NCBI GenBank assembly: GCA_036346355.1
Contig: CM070569.1
Coordinates: 46,974,276 to 47,038,275, forward strand
From: Rhipidocladum racemiflorum
Lineage: Eukaryota; Streptophyta; Magnoliopsida; Poales; Poaceae
DNA: 64,000 nt
Direction of reading: 5' to 3'
Shown here: positions 11,868 through 22,472 of the stretch, in pieces
Numbering within the stretch: the stretch's first letter is position 1
How the letters are laid out: the number at the start of each line of letters is the position of its first letter
The notes under the pieces: generated by a model
The model's database searches: none
The model's input: only the letters and a program-made list of their open reading frames with translations
Told to the model about the DNA's origin: nothing
Translations under genes and position numbers: made by a program

Positions 11868-11932
11868 TAGGATTCAAACCTGGGACCTATAGCATGCCCT
11901 CCGTCCGCTCTAGCCAAGTGAGCTAGGGGTGT
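11868..11932 (-). other. Second tRNA-like segment, opposite strand
   Basis: On the minus strand CTAGCTCACTTGGCTAGAGC resembles an A box and GGTTTGAATCC (11870-11880) a B box with one mismatch. The spacing between them is close to a real tRNA. Terminal pairing is not evident and no tRNA identity can be assigned. Confidence 0.45.
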
Positions 11933-12508
11933 ATTTTTATTACAAAATGTTTATATGTATTCCTTATAAATGATATTACAATTATTCAGCAAAAAAATGA
12001 CACCAAATCCGGTTCAAATACCCTAAATTTCCGACATCACTTTAGCAACTCGATTTTTTTTTCATTTGTTTAATTCTACCGCGATTTGAAATCTCGAAGG
12101 ACCGAAATCCGATATTTCACCGAGCCCCCCCCACCCCTGGGATTTTGAACATTGGTCGCACCAGCCCACCCGCCCCCGTTACGAGCGCCAGCTACCTAGC
12201 AACCACTCGCGTGCTCGTGCCAACGCGTCCGGCGCGCCACGCCCACGAGTCCCGCCGGCCCCCACGCACCCCGCTGTCCCTCCCACTTCGCGCGCCCCGC
12301 TTCCGCTCGCAGGCGAAGTGCCCTAGCGTCCAGAGCTCGCCGTGCACGAAAGTTTTTGCTTTCGCGCGCGGGTATTGCAGGAAGTTATTTCTACGCTCTT
12401 CAAACGTGGTATGTGTGGACTAGGAGCTATTTTTGTAAATTATTTCGCATGGAAACTGTTTTGTAAAAAAAATGAGGGGATAGTGCAGGTGAATGGCTCG
12501 TTCCTTTC

Positions 12509-12660
12509 CTCTCTTTTAACTCCAAGCTCCTTTGGAAAGCTAGGGTGAAAGAGAAGTGCAAAATCTTCATGTGGTTGCTTGTGCAAAGCAAACCGAACAC
12601 AACAGATGTTCTTGCAGAAAAGAATTGGCCCTCGTGTGCAGCAACATAATTGGATTCTTG
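12509..12660 (+). pseudogene. LINE zf-RVT fragment, right part
   Basis: The sequence after the MULE reads as KCKIFMWLLVQSKPNTTDVL and continues with an AEKNWP-like block. This matches the F-x-W-L-x-x-x-x-x-x-T-x-x-x-L-x-x-x-x-W pattern of the zf-RVT domain of plant LINE reverse transcriptases. It continues the fragment at 11238-11382 across the insertion. Frame breaks make it non-functional. Confidence 0.55.
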
Positions 12661-12915
12661 TGTATGCTTCACCGGCCCAGCTCTGTGTAATCCGTAAAAG
12701 ACCAGGCCTACTTCTTCTCGTGCCGCGGGCCGACGATCCGCCTCGCCTAACGAAACGCCCAGCTTCCGCCGTCGTGGACGCACGCCTCAACGGAATCCGA
12801 CCAAACGAGCCGGTGGGTGCCCTCAGGCTCAGCTCATCGACCCGCCGGCGGCCGCCGAACCCTGCCCACCTCCGCCTGGATGGATCTGCTCAGTGCTAAC
12901 TGACCGGCGGCAAGC

Positions 12916-15900
12916 ATGGCGCGGGTGGAGAAGCGAGCCGCGACTTCGGCGAGGCCGGCCGAGCGGAAGGCGCTCTACTTCGCCGCCTTTCTGCTGCTCG
13001 CCGACGCCGCTGTCGTCGCCCTCATCATCGCCTTTGTCCCGTGTCTGTAACCTCAGACCCAAAACATTGCCCATCTCTCTCTCTCTCCCTCATTACCTGC
13101 ATCTTATCCAGAATTCACCTCTCAGTTGTTGCTTCGATCTGCAGATACCAAGATCGACTGGGACGCCTACATGTCTCAGGTGCCTACTAACATCGATTAT
13201 TCGATTATTAGCCATTCTTCTTCTTCTTCTTCTTTGTTTTTTCCTTTTGGGTGGTGAAGAATTTGGGCTAAATGTTTGATATTGATCGGTTCTGTTGTTC
13301 GTTGGTGTGAAAGGTGGATGCTTTTCTAGAGGGGGAGAGGGACTACACCAAGATCGAGGGCGACACGGGTCCGTTGGTCTACCCGGCCGGTTTCCTCTAC
13401 ATCTACTCCGCCATCAAGTTCCTCACCGCCGGCCAAGTCTTCCCTGCTCAGGTCATCTCCTAACTGCCAAATTTCTTTGCCACCATCGCCGTCTTGTTTG
13501 CTATGCTGCCGCATCAGTCATGTGGTCGTAGCTATTCTAACAATGCGCCTTTGTGTCTGCAGATCCTCTTTGGCGTCCTGTACATTGTCAATCTGAGCCT
13601 TGTTCTACTGCTTTACATCAAGACTGAAGTCGTATGAATGCAAAATTGATGATGCGTCTTTCCCTAATTTTACTGCTCTACTTTCAACGGTCCAAATCTA
13701 GAACAGTCATTTGTTTAGTTCAATGAGGGTAACGTTATAGGTTGTTACTAGGGACTACAAAGCTGTTTTTAGTGTTCCTTGCCAGTAGTAAAGCTTGTAG
13801 AAAATCTGTATAACCAAACATTTTTTTGTAGAGCTGTTTACCTAAATGTTGTCTCTGATCCCTCCCTGTTTCTTGATGATGATGACAGCTTCCTTGGTGG
13901 GCTTTAGCTTTGCTTTGCTTATCAAAGCGAGTTCACTCCATATTTGTGCTCCGTCTTTTCAACGATTGCGTTGCTATGACACTGCTCCATGCTGCCATGG
14001 TTTTGATTGCTTATCACAAGTGGTACCTCGGTCTAATAATTTTCAGGTGATTACCAACTGTATGACGTTGATCCATCCGCTGCTTGTTCGCTTCAAAGTA
14101 CTGAGATAACATATAGCATTAGTGCATGCTAGTTGCTTACGTTTAGTTGCAAATCAATCTTCCTGCAGTGGAGCTGTCTCAGTTAAGATGAATGTGCTCC
14201 TTTTTGCCCCATCTTTGTTTGTACTGATGTTGAAGGTACTATCCCACCATCCTTCATTCTTTACATCTTGTTATGCTGCAAATTGTTACCCTTACTAAGT
14301 TCTTGGTACAGGCCATGAGTATCAAAGGTGTCTTCTTTGCTTTGTTAGGAGCTGCAGTAGTACAGGTGCATTGTGCTTTACTAATCTCATCTTGTTTGAT
14401 TGTTGCAGTTTTGTTGAATGGTTTTCTTAGCACCATGTATTAATCTTGTTGTAAGAATTTTTCCTGATTGATACATAGATTAGATCAAACTAAATGCTGC
14501 TATTTTTACGTGATGTCTTTATTTTCAAACTACGAATTAAGTGATGGCTTCCAGTGCTGCATCACACGGGCTTAAATTCACTCTCGTTAGGGATACAGTT
14601 GCAATTTGAGAACTTTGAACCTTTTTTTATTATGATATGATAGATGCAAATTGATCATGGAGCGTTTCTAATAGTCTATCAGTCATCAGATGGTTGTACA
14701 TGATATTATTGACATTTTACATGCAAAAGATGGCAGTTTTGCTAGGAAAGCGACTAGATGGATATGAAGTACAAACTGACTATTAATGCTAATGCCTTGC
14801 ATTTCCCATTTATAGGTTTTGTTGGGTATGCCATTCTTGTTGTCACATCCAGTTGAGTACATCTCAGGAGCATTCAATCTTGGGCGTGTCTTCATCCATT
14901 TCTGGTGCTTACGCAATATTTCTTTAATTTTGTACTTTGAACCATCTCAGAAGTAGCATTATGCCCTATATACCATATTCGTACTATTTTCCATGTAGAT
15001 GCATCTGCAGTACAAATTGTACAATATTAATTGTTTCATGATTTTCAGGTCTGTCAATTTTAAATTTGTCCCTGAGAAGTATTTTGTATCTAAAGAGCTC
15101 GCTGTTGCATTATTGGTTCTTCACCTCACTACTCTTATGGTGTTTGCACACTACAACTGGCTTAAGTGAGTACTCAGGTTGGATGTAATCAGTTGTATGT
15201 TGTGGGCTTATAGCAAAGATATATGCACACTTGTAAAAGTTTGTGTGCTGCACACTACTATTTTTATGGACCTGTTGATCAATGCTCCTCATTTACATGT
15301 ATATGTTTTCAAAAGTCCAATCTGAATCTGCCAATTCACTTCACTGTGTTTGCTCTCAGTATATTCTGTCTCAAGAAATTTTGCAGTTTTTCATTTGGAC
15401 AAATGCTATCTTCTTTTATTATGATTATCTATATGTTTATAACCATATGATTCTGCAAATGCTTAATATTCTTGAATTTATGTTGACAGGCATGAAGGCG
15501 GCTTATTCCGTTTCTTGTATTCCAGATTCAAAGATGCTGCATCAATTAAACAATTTATTTTCTGCAAGCCAAGACTGTCAACTCTCAATAAAGAACGTAA
15601 GTTAGATCGTAAAATTATAAGTTTTAATAGCATTTGGAACTGTTTATTTTTCCTGCACTGCTCATTATATAATTGCAACTTGCATACAGATATTGTAACT
15701 GTCATATTTGTTGGGAACTTCATTGGCATTGTGTGTGCCCGATCGTTACATTACCAATTCTATTCCTGGTAAGTTCATGTTTTCCCCCCTTCACTGCAAG
15801 TGTTAACGAACAGTTCTCAATAAATTCAGCCATTTGCTCGTGAATGCTAGACATCGAGTTCTTTCTGTTAATGTTTGCAGGTACTTCTATTCGTTGCCTT

Positions 15901-16225
15901 TCCTTCTCTGGAAAACACATTTTCCAACACCTCTGAGGTAAGGCACGACACCTGATGTACAGCCTTTTTCTGCCTCAATTTATAATAGTCATGCTTCGAA
16001 GTGTTTGAGCAAACCACCCATGGTCATCCTCTTGGGTTTCTTCTCTCACTTCACCGGCTTTATTCTGTCAGGATCATTTTATTTGTTGGTGTGGAGCTCT
16101 GCTGGAATATTTATCCTTCCACCGCCTATTCATCACTGCTTTTGCTATTCTTGCACATCTCCATCTTGTTTGGTCTATGGAGTTCACCTGCTGAGTACCC
16201 TTATGTCAATAATAGAAGGACATGA
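12916..16225 (+). CDS. ALG3: Dol-P-Man:Man5GlcNAc2-PP-dolichol alpha-1,3-mannosyltransferase
   Basis: Intact ALG3, the ER-membrane enzyme that adds the first lumenal mannose from Dol-P-Man to the lipid-linked Man5GlcNAc2 precursor of N-glycans. Thirteen coding exons join in frame: 12916-13042, 13145-13179, 13314-13451, 13563-13631, 13889-14046, 14169-14235, 14312-14365, 14816-14904, 15049-15165, 15490-15596, 15690-15768, 15881-15937 and 16072-16225 (1251 nt, 416 residues). Every intron is GT-AG. The family-defining loop EGDTGPLVYPAG is at residues 69-80. KIDWDAYMSQ precedes it, a hydrophobic segment lies near residues 19-40, and many further hydrophobic stretches fit a multi-pass protein. The ATG begins MARVEKRAA and is the first in frame with the conserved N-terminus. 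No disabling change was seen. Identity is secure; expression is not testable here. Confidence 0.95.
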
Positions 16226-17010
16226 CAAACAGTATCAACAAATTGGGCAAGGCAATGTGAGGCTTCATTGAGGAATTTTTTGATATTTTGAGAATAGTGG
16301 CGGCTAATTTTTTTCTACGGATACAAACAGCATCAAGGGCTTCTGTAGATCCGATGTAATATGATACACTGGACTTTGTGCATGCCAATACTCTTGCTGT
16401 GAGTTGGCCCAAGATTTTTTGAGGACCATGTAGTCATACCTGGTATGCACCATTTGTGTGTTTGTGTGACCTGTTAACATAGATGAGAACAGTTACTCTG
16501 ACTGTCCTTTTGTATCATCTTCCCGGTGTGCACTGACCGCTTAAGTTACACTGTGTTCCCATCTACCCTTCATTCATGCTTCAATAGTTGTGCAACTTTT
16601 AAAAGGAAGAGCATAGAAGCACTTTTCAAAATATATTCTGGAAACCTGTAACCAGTTTTTTGTGGTATTGTTGAGGAACGTTGGCAACATAATATCAAAA
16701 TTGAAAATCTTACCATATGCAAAAGGAAGAGGATAAAAGCAAAGCCTGTATGTTGTATTCAATTATTGAACAGAGAAGAACATATGCATCAAAAATAAAA
16801 AGGAAAGGAAAGCTGCAGAATTTTGCCTAGCCCCTCTCATTTGCTTAAGCGAGCTCATGTGCTGTATATAGTTCATGAAACATCTTGAGCAAGGGCTAAT
16901 CTTAAGCAGCAGAAGGGCAGCACAAAACTCTTGTCTTCTGAACATGGCCATATGCAGAAGGCAAAGGCTGTCTCGTCTCCTGCCTCTGCGTCGTCATGGA
17001 CTCCATTGTC
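16226..17010. other. ALG3 3' UTR and downstream spacer
   Basis: The stretch follows the ALG3 stop codon. It contains no recognised coding sequence and probably holds the 3' UTR. The polyadenylation point cannot be fixed. Confidence 0.5.
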
Positions 17011-17511
17011 TCAGCCATTGCAGACCACAGAGACAAGTCCCAGAACGAGCACATCGGTATTGCCGTTTCCCAAGCTAAGAAGTAGGCTTGGTTCAGACAC
17101 AGTTCTGCTGCTCACAGGGACATGAGCTGCAGGAGTATGGTGAGGCTTGTGCAGTGAGCTTCTTAAACCCAGCGCCTCTTGGCCATTGTTGCTTCCCAAG
17201 CCAAGAAGCAAGCTTAGTTCAGACACAGTGTTGCTGTTCACGGGGACGTGAGCTGCACCAGCAGTATGGTGAGTCTCGTACAGTGAACTGCCCGACCTCA
17301 GCACCCTCTCCGAGTTGGCCAGAAATTTCGGCGTCCCGGCCGACTGAACCAGGCTGACCAGATCGTCGGTCAGGAGCTCGCACTGTGGCCCACGTGCTAC
17401 CGCCAGGCGGCTGGAAGAAGCTCCGGGCAGTGTCGTTTGCCAAGGATTGACGACGAGGTCGGTCTGGTGCTTGCATTGTCGCTGATGTTGGTGCTGTTCT
17501 GTAAGCTCCAC
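17011..17511 (-). CDS. Unidentified 166-codon ORF with an internal duplication
   Basis: This minus-strand frame is open from an ATG at 17511. It contains two related blocks, each with a HVPVxSxTVSExSLLLxLGxxN pattern. They come from a DNA duplication (about 105 bp, 17058-17162 and 17183-17289). Each block ends in an L-x-L-L-L run resembling an EAR repression motif (LxLxL), which is only suggestive. No domain is recognised. The plus strand is also fairly open, so this could be non-coding DNA that happens to be open. It ends about 750 bp before the unidentified exon pair on the same strand, whose own stop lies at 18263. Confidence 0.3.
   Translation of the reverse strand: MELTEQHQHQRQCKHQTDLVVNPWQTTLPGASSSRLAVARGPQCELLTDDLVSLVQSAGTPKFLANSERVLRSGSSLYETHHTAGAAHVPVNSNTVSELSLLLGLGSNNGQEALGLRSSLHKPHHTPAAHVPVSSRTVSEPSLLLSLGNGNTDVLVLGLVSVVCNG
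17058..17289. repeat. Imperfect tandem duplication, two units of about 105 bp
   Basis: Units at 17058-17162 and 17183-17289 share TTCCCAAG, then TTCAGACACAG, GGGAC and GTGAGCTGCA in the same order, 125 bp apart. A 20-bp spacer separates them. Divergence is moderate, so the event is not recent. Confidence 0.75.
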
Positions 17512-18077
17512 TAGGATGGCAATGGCGGTTGCTCTTTTCTTCCTAGCTGGATATAGTGGTACTGAGCAGATTGTTGATGGGAGTAATTCCAGTTGTTACC
17601 ATTTGTTTGAGAAGCAACAGGGTAATACTGAAACAATCACAAGCAAATGGTTTAGACAGACAAAGCTTTTGGTATAAAAGAAACCAAGTAACTTTTAGGC
17701 GTTTCTGAGCTGATGAGGTAGCTGGTGGCTTCCTGGTCTTGGAGTTGAGTGTATAGGCATCATCCGGATGTTTTTGTCCCAAAAAACATCCAAACTTTGA
17801 ACCGTACGATCAAAACACGCATCCGTAAGATCAACCCACCTCGAATTCAGGGGGAGCATGGATTGATCTGAAAGCAAATCCAATGGCCAAGAATTTAGAT
17901 GGTGGTTACTAAAGAAAATATCCGGATGAAACTTATCAAAACCCATCCACCTATATTATTTCTCCGAGTAATAACCTCAGGTGATCAGAGTGGTTGTCAT
18001 GGGCCCTAGGACTCCTTGATCGATTGAAACCAACATAATATCAGACCGTAGAGATGGGAAAAAAGATAACACTTTGC

Positions 18078-18136
18078 AGAAGAAGAAGAAGAAGAAGAAG
18101 AAGAAGAAGAAGAAGAAGAAGAAGAAGAAGAAGAAG
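18078..18136. repeat. (GAA)n microsatellite
   Basis: About 19-20 GAA units, TTC on the other strand. The poly-Ser frame it produces on the minus strand is not evidence of a gene. Confidence 0.95.
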
Positions 18137-18262
18137 AGACAAATAATTGGTCACTGAAGTTACAAGTGCACCATCTTTGTGTTAAGTGAACTTGAAGAAG
18201 CTGAAATCTCTGCGGTAGATGATGAAAGCGTTTGGAAGTATAAGTAATTTGTCCCTTCCCTC

Positions 18263-19073
18263 TCAAGGCGCAACTCCAGTATATGTGATATGATTGTGAG
18301 GCAGAAAGCTTGAGCCACCAAACGATGCAGGAGGGAAGCCAAAGCGGCCACAGTTTTCATTTCTTGTATATGTGGGATTTATGCTAGAAGAACCACCTGG
18401 ATGATTCATGGAAATTGACCCATTATTGTTGAATTGCTTTCTGTTGTGTTGGTTCAGCGAGTGCGGTGGTGTACTTCGGAGCATTGCTTCACCATTTCTT
18501 GCCTGTACAATGTAGAATTCCCAACTTATTAGCAACGTACAACAATTCAATCTATCTACAGCGTTTTAGATGGAAATGCTTGAAATTTCCCTTGAATATT
18601 GCTTTGTAAAGTGGTACTACTCCCATTTGATAAAAAAAAAAAATTCAAGTTGTAATAGGTAACATTGAAAATATAGGGACTCTTAAGCAATATATGGCCA
18701 AAAAAGTGTGGTAAGCAAAATTTCCTGAATTCAATAAAAAAAAATGCTTTGCTTGAATGAACTACAATACAATGCAAACATTTATGTTGCATTTAAAAGC
18801 TTGCTGCATAAAGTGAGCTTCTCGTTTTGGGGGGCTACTGTAGCACTTTTATGTCTAGCCTGGTAAACATAATTTAAACAAGAGAGATACAAAATAAGAA
18901 ATTAACACATCACAAAGGGCAAACTTTTTGGAAGAACATCTATTACTTGTCCAACTGGACCTTTATCCCCTTGTGTCTTCATATTGGAATCTTGCAAGAC
19001 AATTGGTTCCACCGTAGTAATTTGATCATTCTTTACCTGTGCTTTCTTGTTTAGATCATTTGTTCTGGTACTT
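18263..19073 (-). CDS. Two candidate exons of an unidentified minus-strand gene
   Basis: The minus strand shows an exon-like frame at 19073-18947 (including NDQITTVEPIVLQDSNMK), then a GT donor at 18946. An AG acceptor at 18503, after a T-rich tract, opens the frame 18502-18263 (including RNGEAMLRSTPPHSLNQ and NENCGRFGFPPASFGG) to a stop. The two join in phase 0. The last segment is rich in Asn, Ser, Pro and Gly, like the tail of a plant transcription factor, but no domain is visible and I cannot name it. No start codon or upstream exons were found up to 22 kb. The gene may be truncated, a pseudogene, or a false call. Confidence 0.35.
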
Positions 19074-21400
19074 CTTTGGACATGAGGTGTGACCAAGTGA
19101 GTATTCTTTATAATCTATAGTCCTGCTAAAAAGGATTTTGAAGTCTTGCTAAAATAAGCAAAAAAAAAAAGTCCTGCTAAAATATAGGAAATACATCCGT
19201 AAGACCATCCTTAATGATCATATATATTTATCACCTAAAAATATTTGCATAAACAACGTTGAATGGAAGTTGATCCTTTGAATACTTAACACTAAATATT
19301 ATATGCGTGCATGCGCACACTTAGTGTACTTCAATATTTAACACTAAATATTATCTGCGTAGCATAGATGAATCGAAACTGGATGTACGCTGAGATTGTT
19401 AGTGTCTCTAGCGAGATTTCGTTATGCTAATTAGTTTTTTTTTAAGTTCACCGGACCACCTAACCTTAGATTTCAGATAGCAGGGGCGGCATAACGGCGG
19501 TAGGGGCGTATCAGTACTACAACGAAAGTGGGATCTTCGTAGATCCAACTCTCTCACCTACAAGATTGCACTCTACAAGTAGGAATTTCAGGGAGTATTA
19601 GTAAGAAACATCTATATAAATCAAAATATGTTTTAAAAAACTGAAAAATAACATAGATAATAAAACCACGGTAATGATAGCCATAGATAATACATAAGAA
19701 AAATAACTAAACGACTTCTCGAAGAATACATGTGAAGCCTGGATTCCTTTCTCTCCATCTTGTATATACACCACTTTTTTTGGGAGGAAAACTTTTCGCC
19801 CTCTTAGTATATGGTTCAACTTTTATGTCAACATGGAGGGTTTTATACTTGAGAGGCTGATATAATAGGATAAACTATAGAGAACATTGCTATATCCAAA
19901 TTTTATTAGAAAGAAATGCATGCAATGGACTCAATTAGTTGGGATACATAAGTGTGGATTGGTATGATGACTATATGTCACTAGTTTTTTAGTGTTTCCA
20001 TTGGTGTTCTCACAGTAGACGATCGACGAGTGTTTTCTTATATAGACTACATCCCAAAAACATGGGAATCATTATATGTGTTTATAGGGTATACAACTAG
20101 AAGTGTTGTTGGCGCTCAAATTTTCACAATGGAGAGCGGGCTCAACAACTTTGAAATTTTTGTTTACTATAGAAATTTAAAAAATGTGTGTAAACACTTT
20201 TGAGATACGATATTTTTTGTGCCTTGTGATTGTGGTGTAAACACTTTTCAAAATTCAGTTTCCATATCCAACACAATACGGAAATAATATATATGTACAA
20301 GCGTTGCTATATGGTTCAAACTTTACCGATGGAGAGTGGGCTCAACAACTTTATACTTGCCTTTGTGGTACATTATATTGTCCACCTTATAATGTGATGT
20401 AAACACTTTTGAGATACAAATTCCTTTTCCACCCTCCACTTAGAAGATGAATAGAAAATAGTGGAAATGTTATAAATCTTAACATATAAAGGGTTTGGTG
20501 AGATAGGTCGACCTAATTAACCGTGTTCTAACCTTGGAGATGAAAGAGAAATAAAAAAAGCGCTACCTTAAAATGTTTATAGCAACAGTTTTACTATAAG
20601 ACCAAACATAAGAAAAAGATATTAATCTTGCCATGTCACCAAATCTTATTGGTCGTCCAATTGAGCTTGTGTATGATTTACTTCTCATATTTGCATTCAA
20701 AATATTACATCCATTCGAGAAAAGTCCGAAGATCCCATCTAGCTATCCACACAGTGCTACACAGACCGCGGTATACAGCACCGTTGCATAGAATTTTTTG
20801 TCCCATTCATAGCGTCTGTCTGTGACAGCTGCTTTTTTGGACCTTGTTTCGGTGCTAGACATATTACCTCCATTATACTCCGGAGGAAGCGCGCACGGAG
20901 GCCACCCCCACGTGTCCCTCCCCTCTCTCTCTCCTCGTTTTGCAAAAAAACCCGTCCGGTTCTTAAAATTACGGATAGATCATTTTAATTTCCGTAGGGG
21001 TCCTTTGCGTTGTACTGATCGATGCCAGCTTCTACCTCCTTGAAATATCGTGCATATATGTGCATTGGTGCTAGCTCAAAAGGGGGGGGGGGGGGGGGGA
21101 CATTCCCATTTGTAAGCAAAATGGAAAGAGGGTGCTGGGAGAGAAGGGTGTTGTGGATAAAGAAGCAGAGTTGGAGGCAGATCTTGAATCATCCCTGCCA
21201 TAAAAAATATAAATAAAATATATTAAAAATTAGTAGCAATTACATATTGATCCAAAATGATATAGTCCAGTTGGAGACATGAATTTAGATCGGCTCCGTC
21301 CCTGCAAACAAGAAGATGTTAAATAAAATAGGAAAACAAATAAATATAGCACGTATGCTGAAGCTCCTTTTCCCCAGGGAAATGAAATCGCACCTGTGCT
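19074..21400. other. AT-rich intergenic DNA
   Basis: No gene recognised. 20110-20220 and 20310-20420 are imperfect direct repeats sharing GGAGAG-GGGCTCAACAACTTT and GTAAACACTTTTGAGATAC, which points to a small decayed repeat. A run of about 18 G occurs near 21082. 20820-20960 is GC-richer but shows no frame worth calling. Confidence 0.5.
21082..21099. repeat. Homopolymer G run (about 18 nt)
   Basis: Uninterrupted G tract following AAAA in AT-mixed sequence. Length is prone to sequencing error. Confidence 0.9.
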
Positions 21401-22472
21401 GAAGGAAATCATCGAACGGCACGGCACTCATTTGGTGATTTTTTCCAGTGGTCGCCGAAGCAAAACGAAGCAGAGTCGTCGGCGAGCGGTCCAAGTCGGA
21501 ATCGGAAAATTTGGGTCCATCTCATCCAGTCCCCAGATCACCTGCCCCCCGTGCGCCACGCCGCAGCCAGGCACTGATACGTGGCTCCTCTCGCGATCGG
21601 TTTCTTGATTTGTTCACTTCTACCTCCCCTCCCGCTGCCGCCTAGTCCTGTGGCTGCGAGAGGACGAGGAGGGGCCGCGAGGAGCTTCCCGACCCATCCG
21701 GATAAGCAGGAACTCATCTGGCGTCGGCGCCATTGGCTTGATGATATACTGCTGATCTAGTGGGTATACCGTGATTCATGCCCCTGATCCTGCCGTCAGC
21801 ATGTGTGAATCTTGCCTCTTTTGTTTCCTGTAAAGATATACTGCTAATGCGCACATGCCTCTCCAATCTCGAGGCTGTAACAGCAACAGTCGGTAGAGGA
21901 GGAGGCAGAAAGAGGCGGAAGCTCGGAGAAGGGGAGGCAGTAAAGCAAGCGCCTGAGAGGAGAAGGGTGGTTCTTGGCTTCTTGCGCTCTTCCATTCCAC
22001 TTCTCGTTCGGGAGGAGGCGCCCCACCCGCGGCGATTGACCTTTCTTGCGTGCGATCCTTGCGGCGAATCACCGGTAATTAGCCTTGTCTCCCTCTTCCT
22101 CTGAACGAGTTTCTTGATGCCCCTCCCCTGTTTGTTGTTCTTGTCTTTTGTGCGTGTGCATGGAATCATGGAGCAAAGGTTGTACCTTCATCTTTTGCGT
22201 GGGGTACCAGGTTGCAGGATACCAGACCACCTGATTGCTATCGGTTACTCTCCCGTCTCTTCTCTTCTTTTACCTGTTCTTTCTCTGTTCGGCGATTAGG
22301 AAATTGAGTATTGATCTCTCCCTTTGTCGGCAAGGAAACGAGAAAAAATGCTTCTTTTTGTGGGCACAAGTATGGTGTCGAATTTACAGGCGAAGAACGA
22401 TAGGTAAGCTAATAAAATGTGTTGTGAATCTGGTGGCAGGGCTGATCGATCACTGCAGCATTGCCGTCAGCG
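21401..22472 (+). promoter_or_regulatory. Upstream region and probable 5' UTR of the membrane-protein gene
   Basis: GC-rich to mixed sequence directly upstream of the ATG at 22473. It contains CT-rich tracts and candidate GT/AG pairs, so a 5' UTR intron is likely, but none is proved. Short open frames on both strands lack domains. Confidence 0.4.

Larger units (their letters stand above)
11383..12499. mobile_element. Non-autonomous Mutator-like element (possible Pack-MULE)
   Basis: A perfect 9-bp duplication, GTTCCTTTC, flanks the unit (11374-11382 and 12500-12508), the TSD length typical of MULEs. The first about 72 bp (11383-11455) align with the reverse complement of the last about 72 bp, sharing for example AAATAATTTACAAAAATAG. 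No transposase frame is present. The interior carries two tRNA-like segments in opposite orientation and a GC-rich, exon-like stretch at 12120-12340, so it may have captured host DNA. Capture is an inference. Confidence 0.75.

Noticed and set aside
11720..11932. Functional tRNA genes
   Set aside because: The plus segment lacks an anticodon arm and the minus one has no paired acceptor stem; both are relics at best.
12427..12899. Open frames of about 100-118 codons upstream of ALG3
   Set aside because: They cross the MULE end, the LINE fragment and the ALG3 promoter in turn, so they do not represent one gene.
13295..13531. 78-codon frame inside ALG3
   Set aside because: Shadow frame over ALG3 exon 3 and its intron.
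17755..17945. MITE suggested by CATCCGGATG at one end and ATCCGGATG at the other
   Set aside because: The matching ends are only about 10 bp and no target duplication was found.
18006..18266. Minus-strand frame with a poly-Ser stretch
   Set aside because: It is the translation of the (GAA)n microsatellite; nothing on either side supports a protein.
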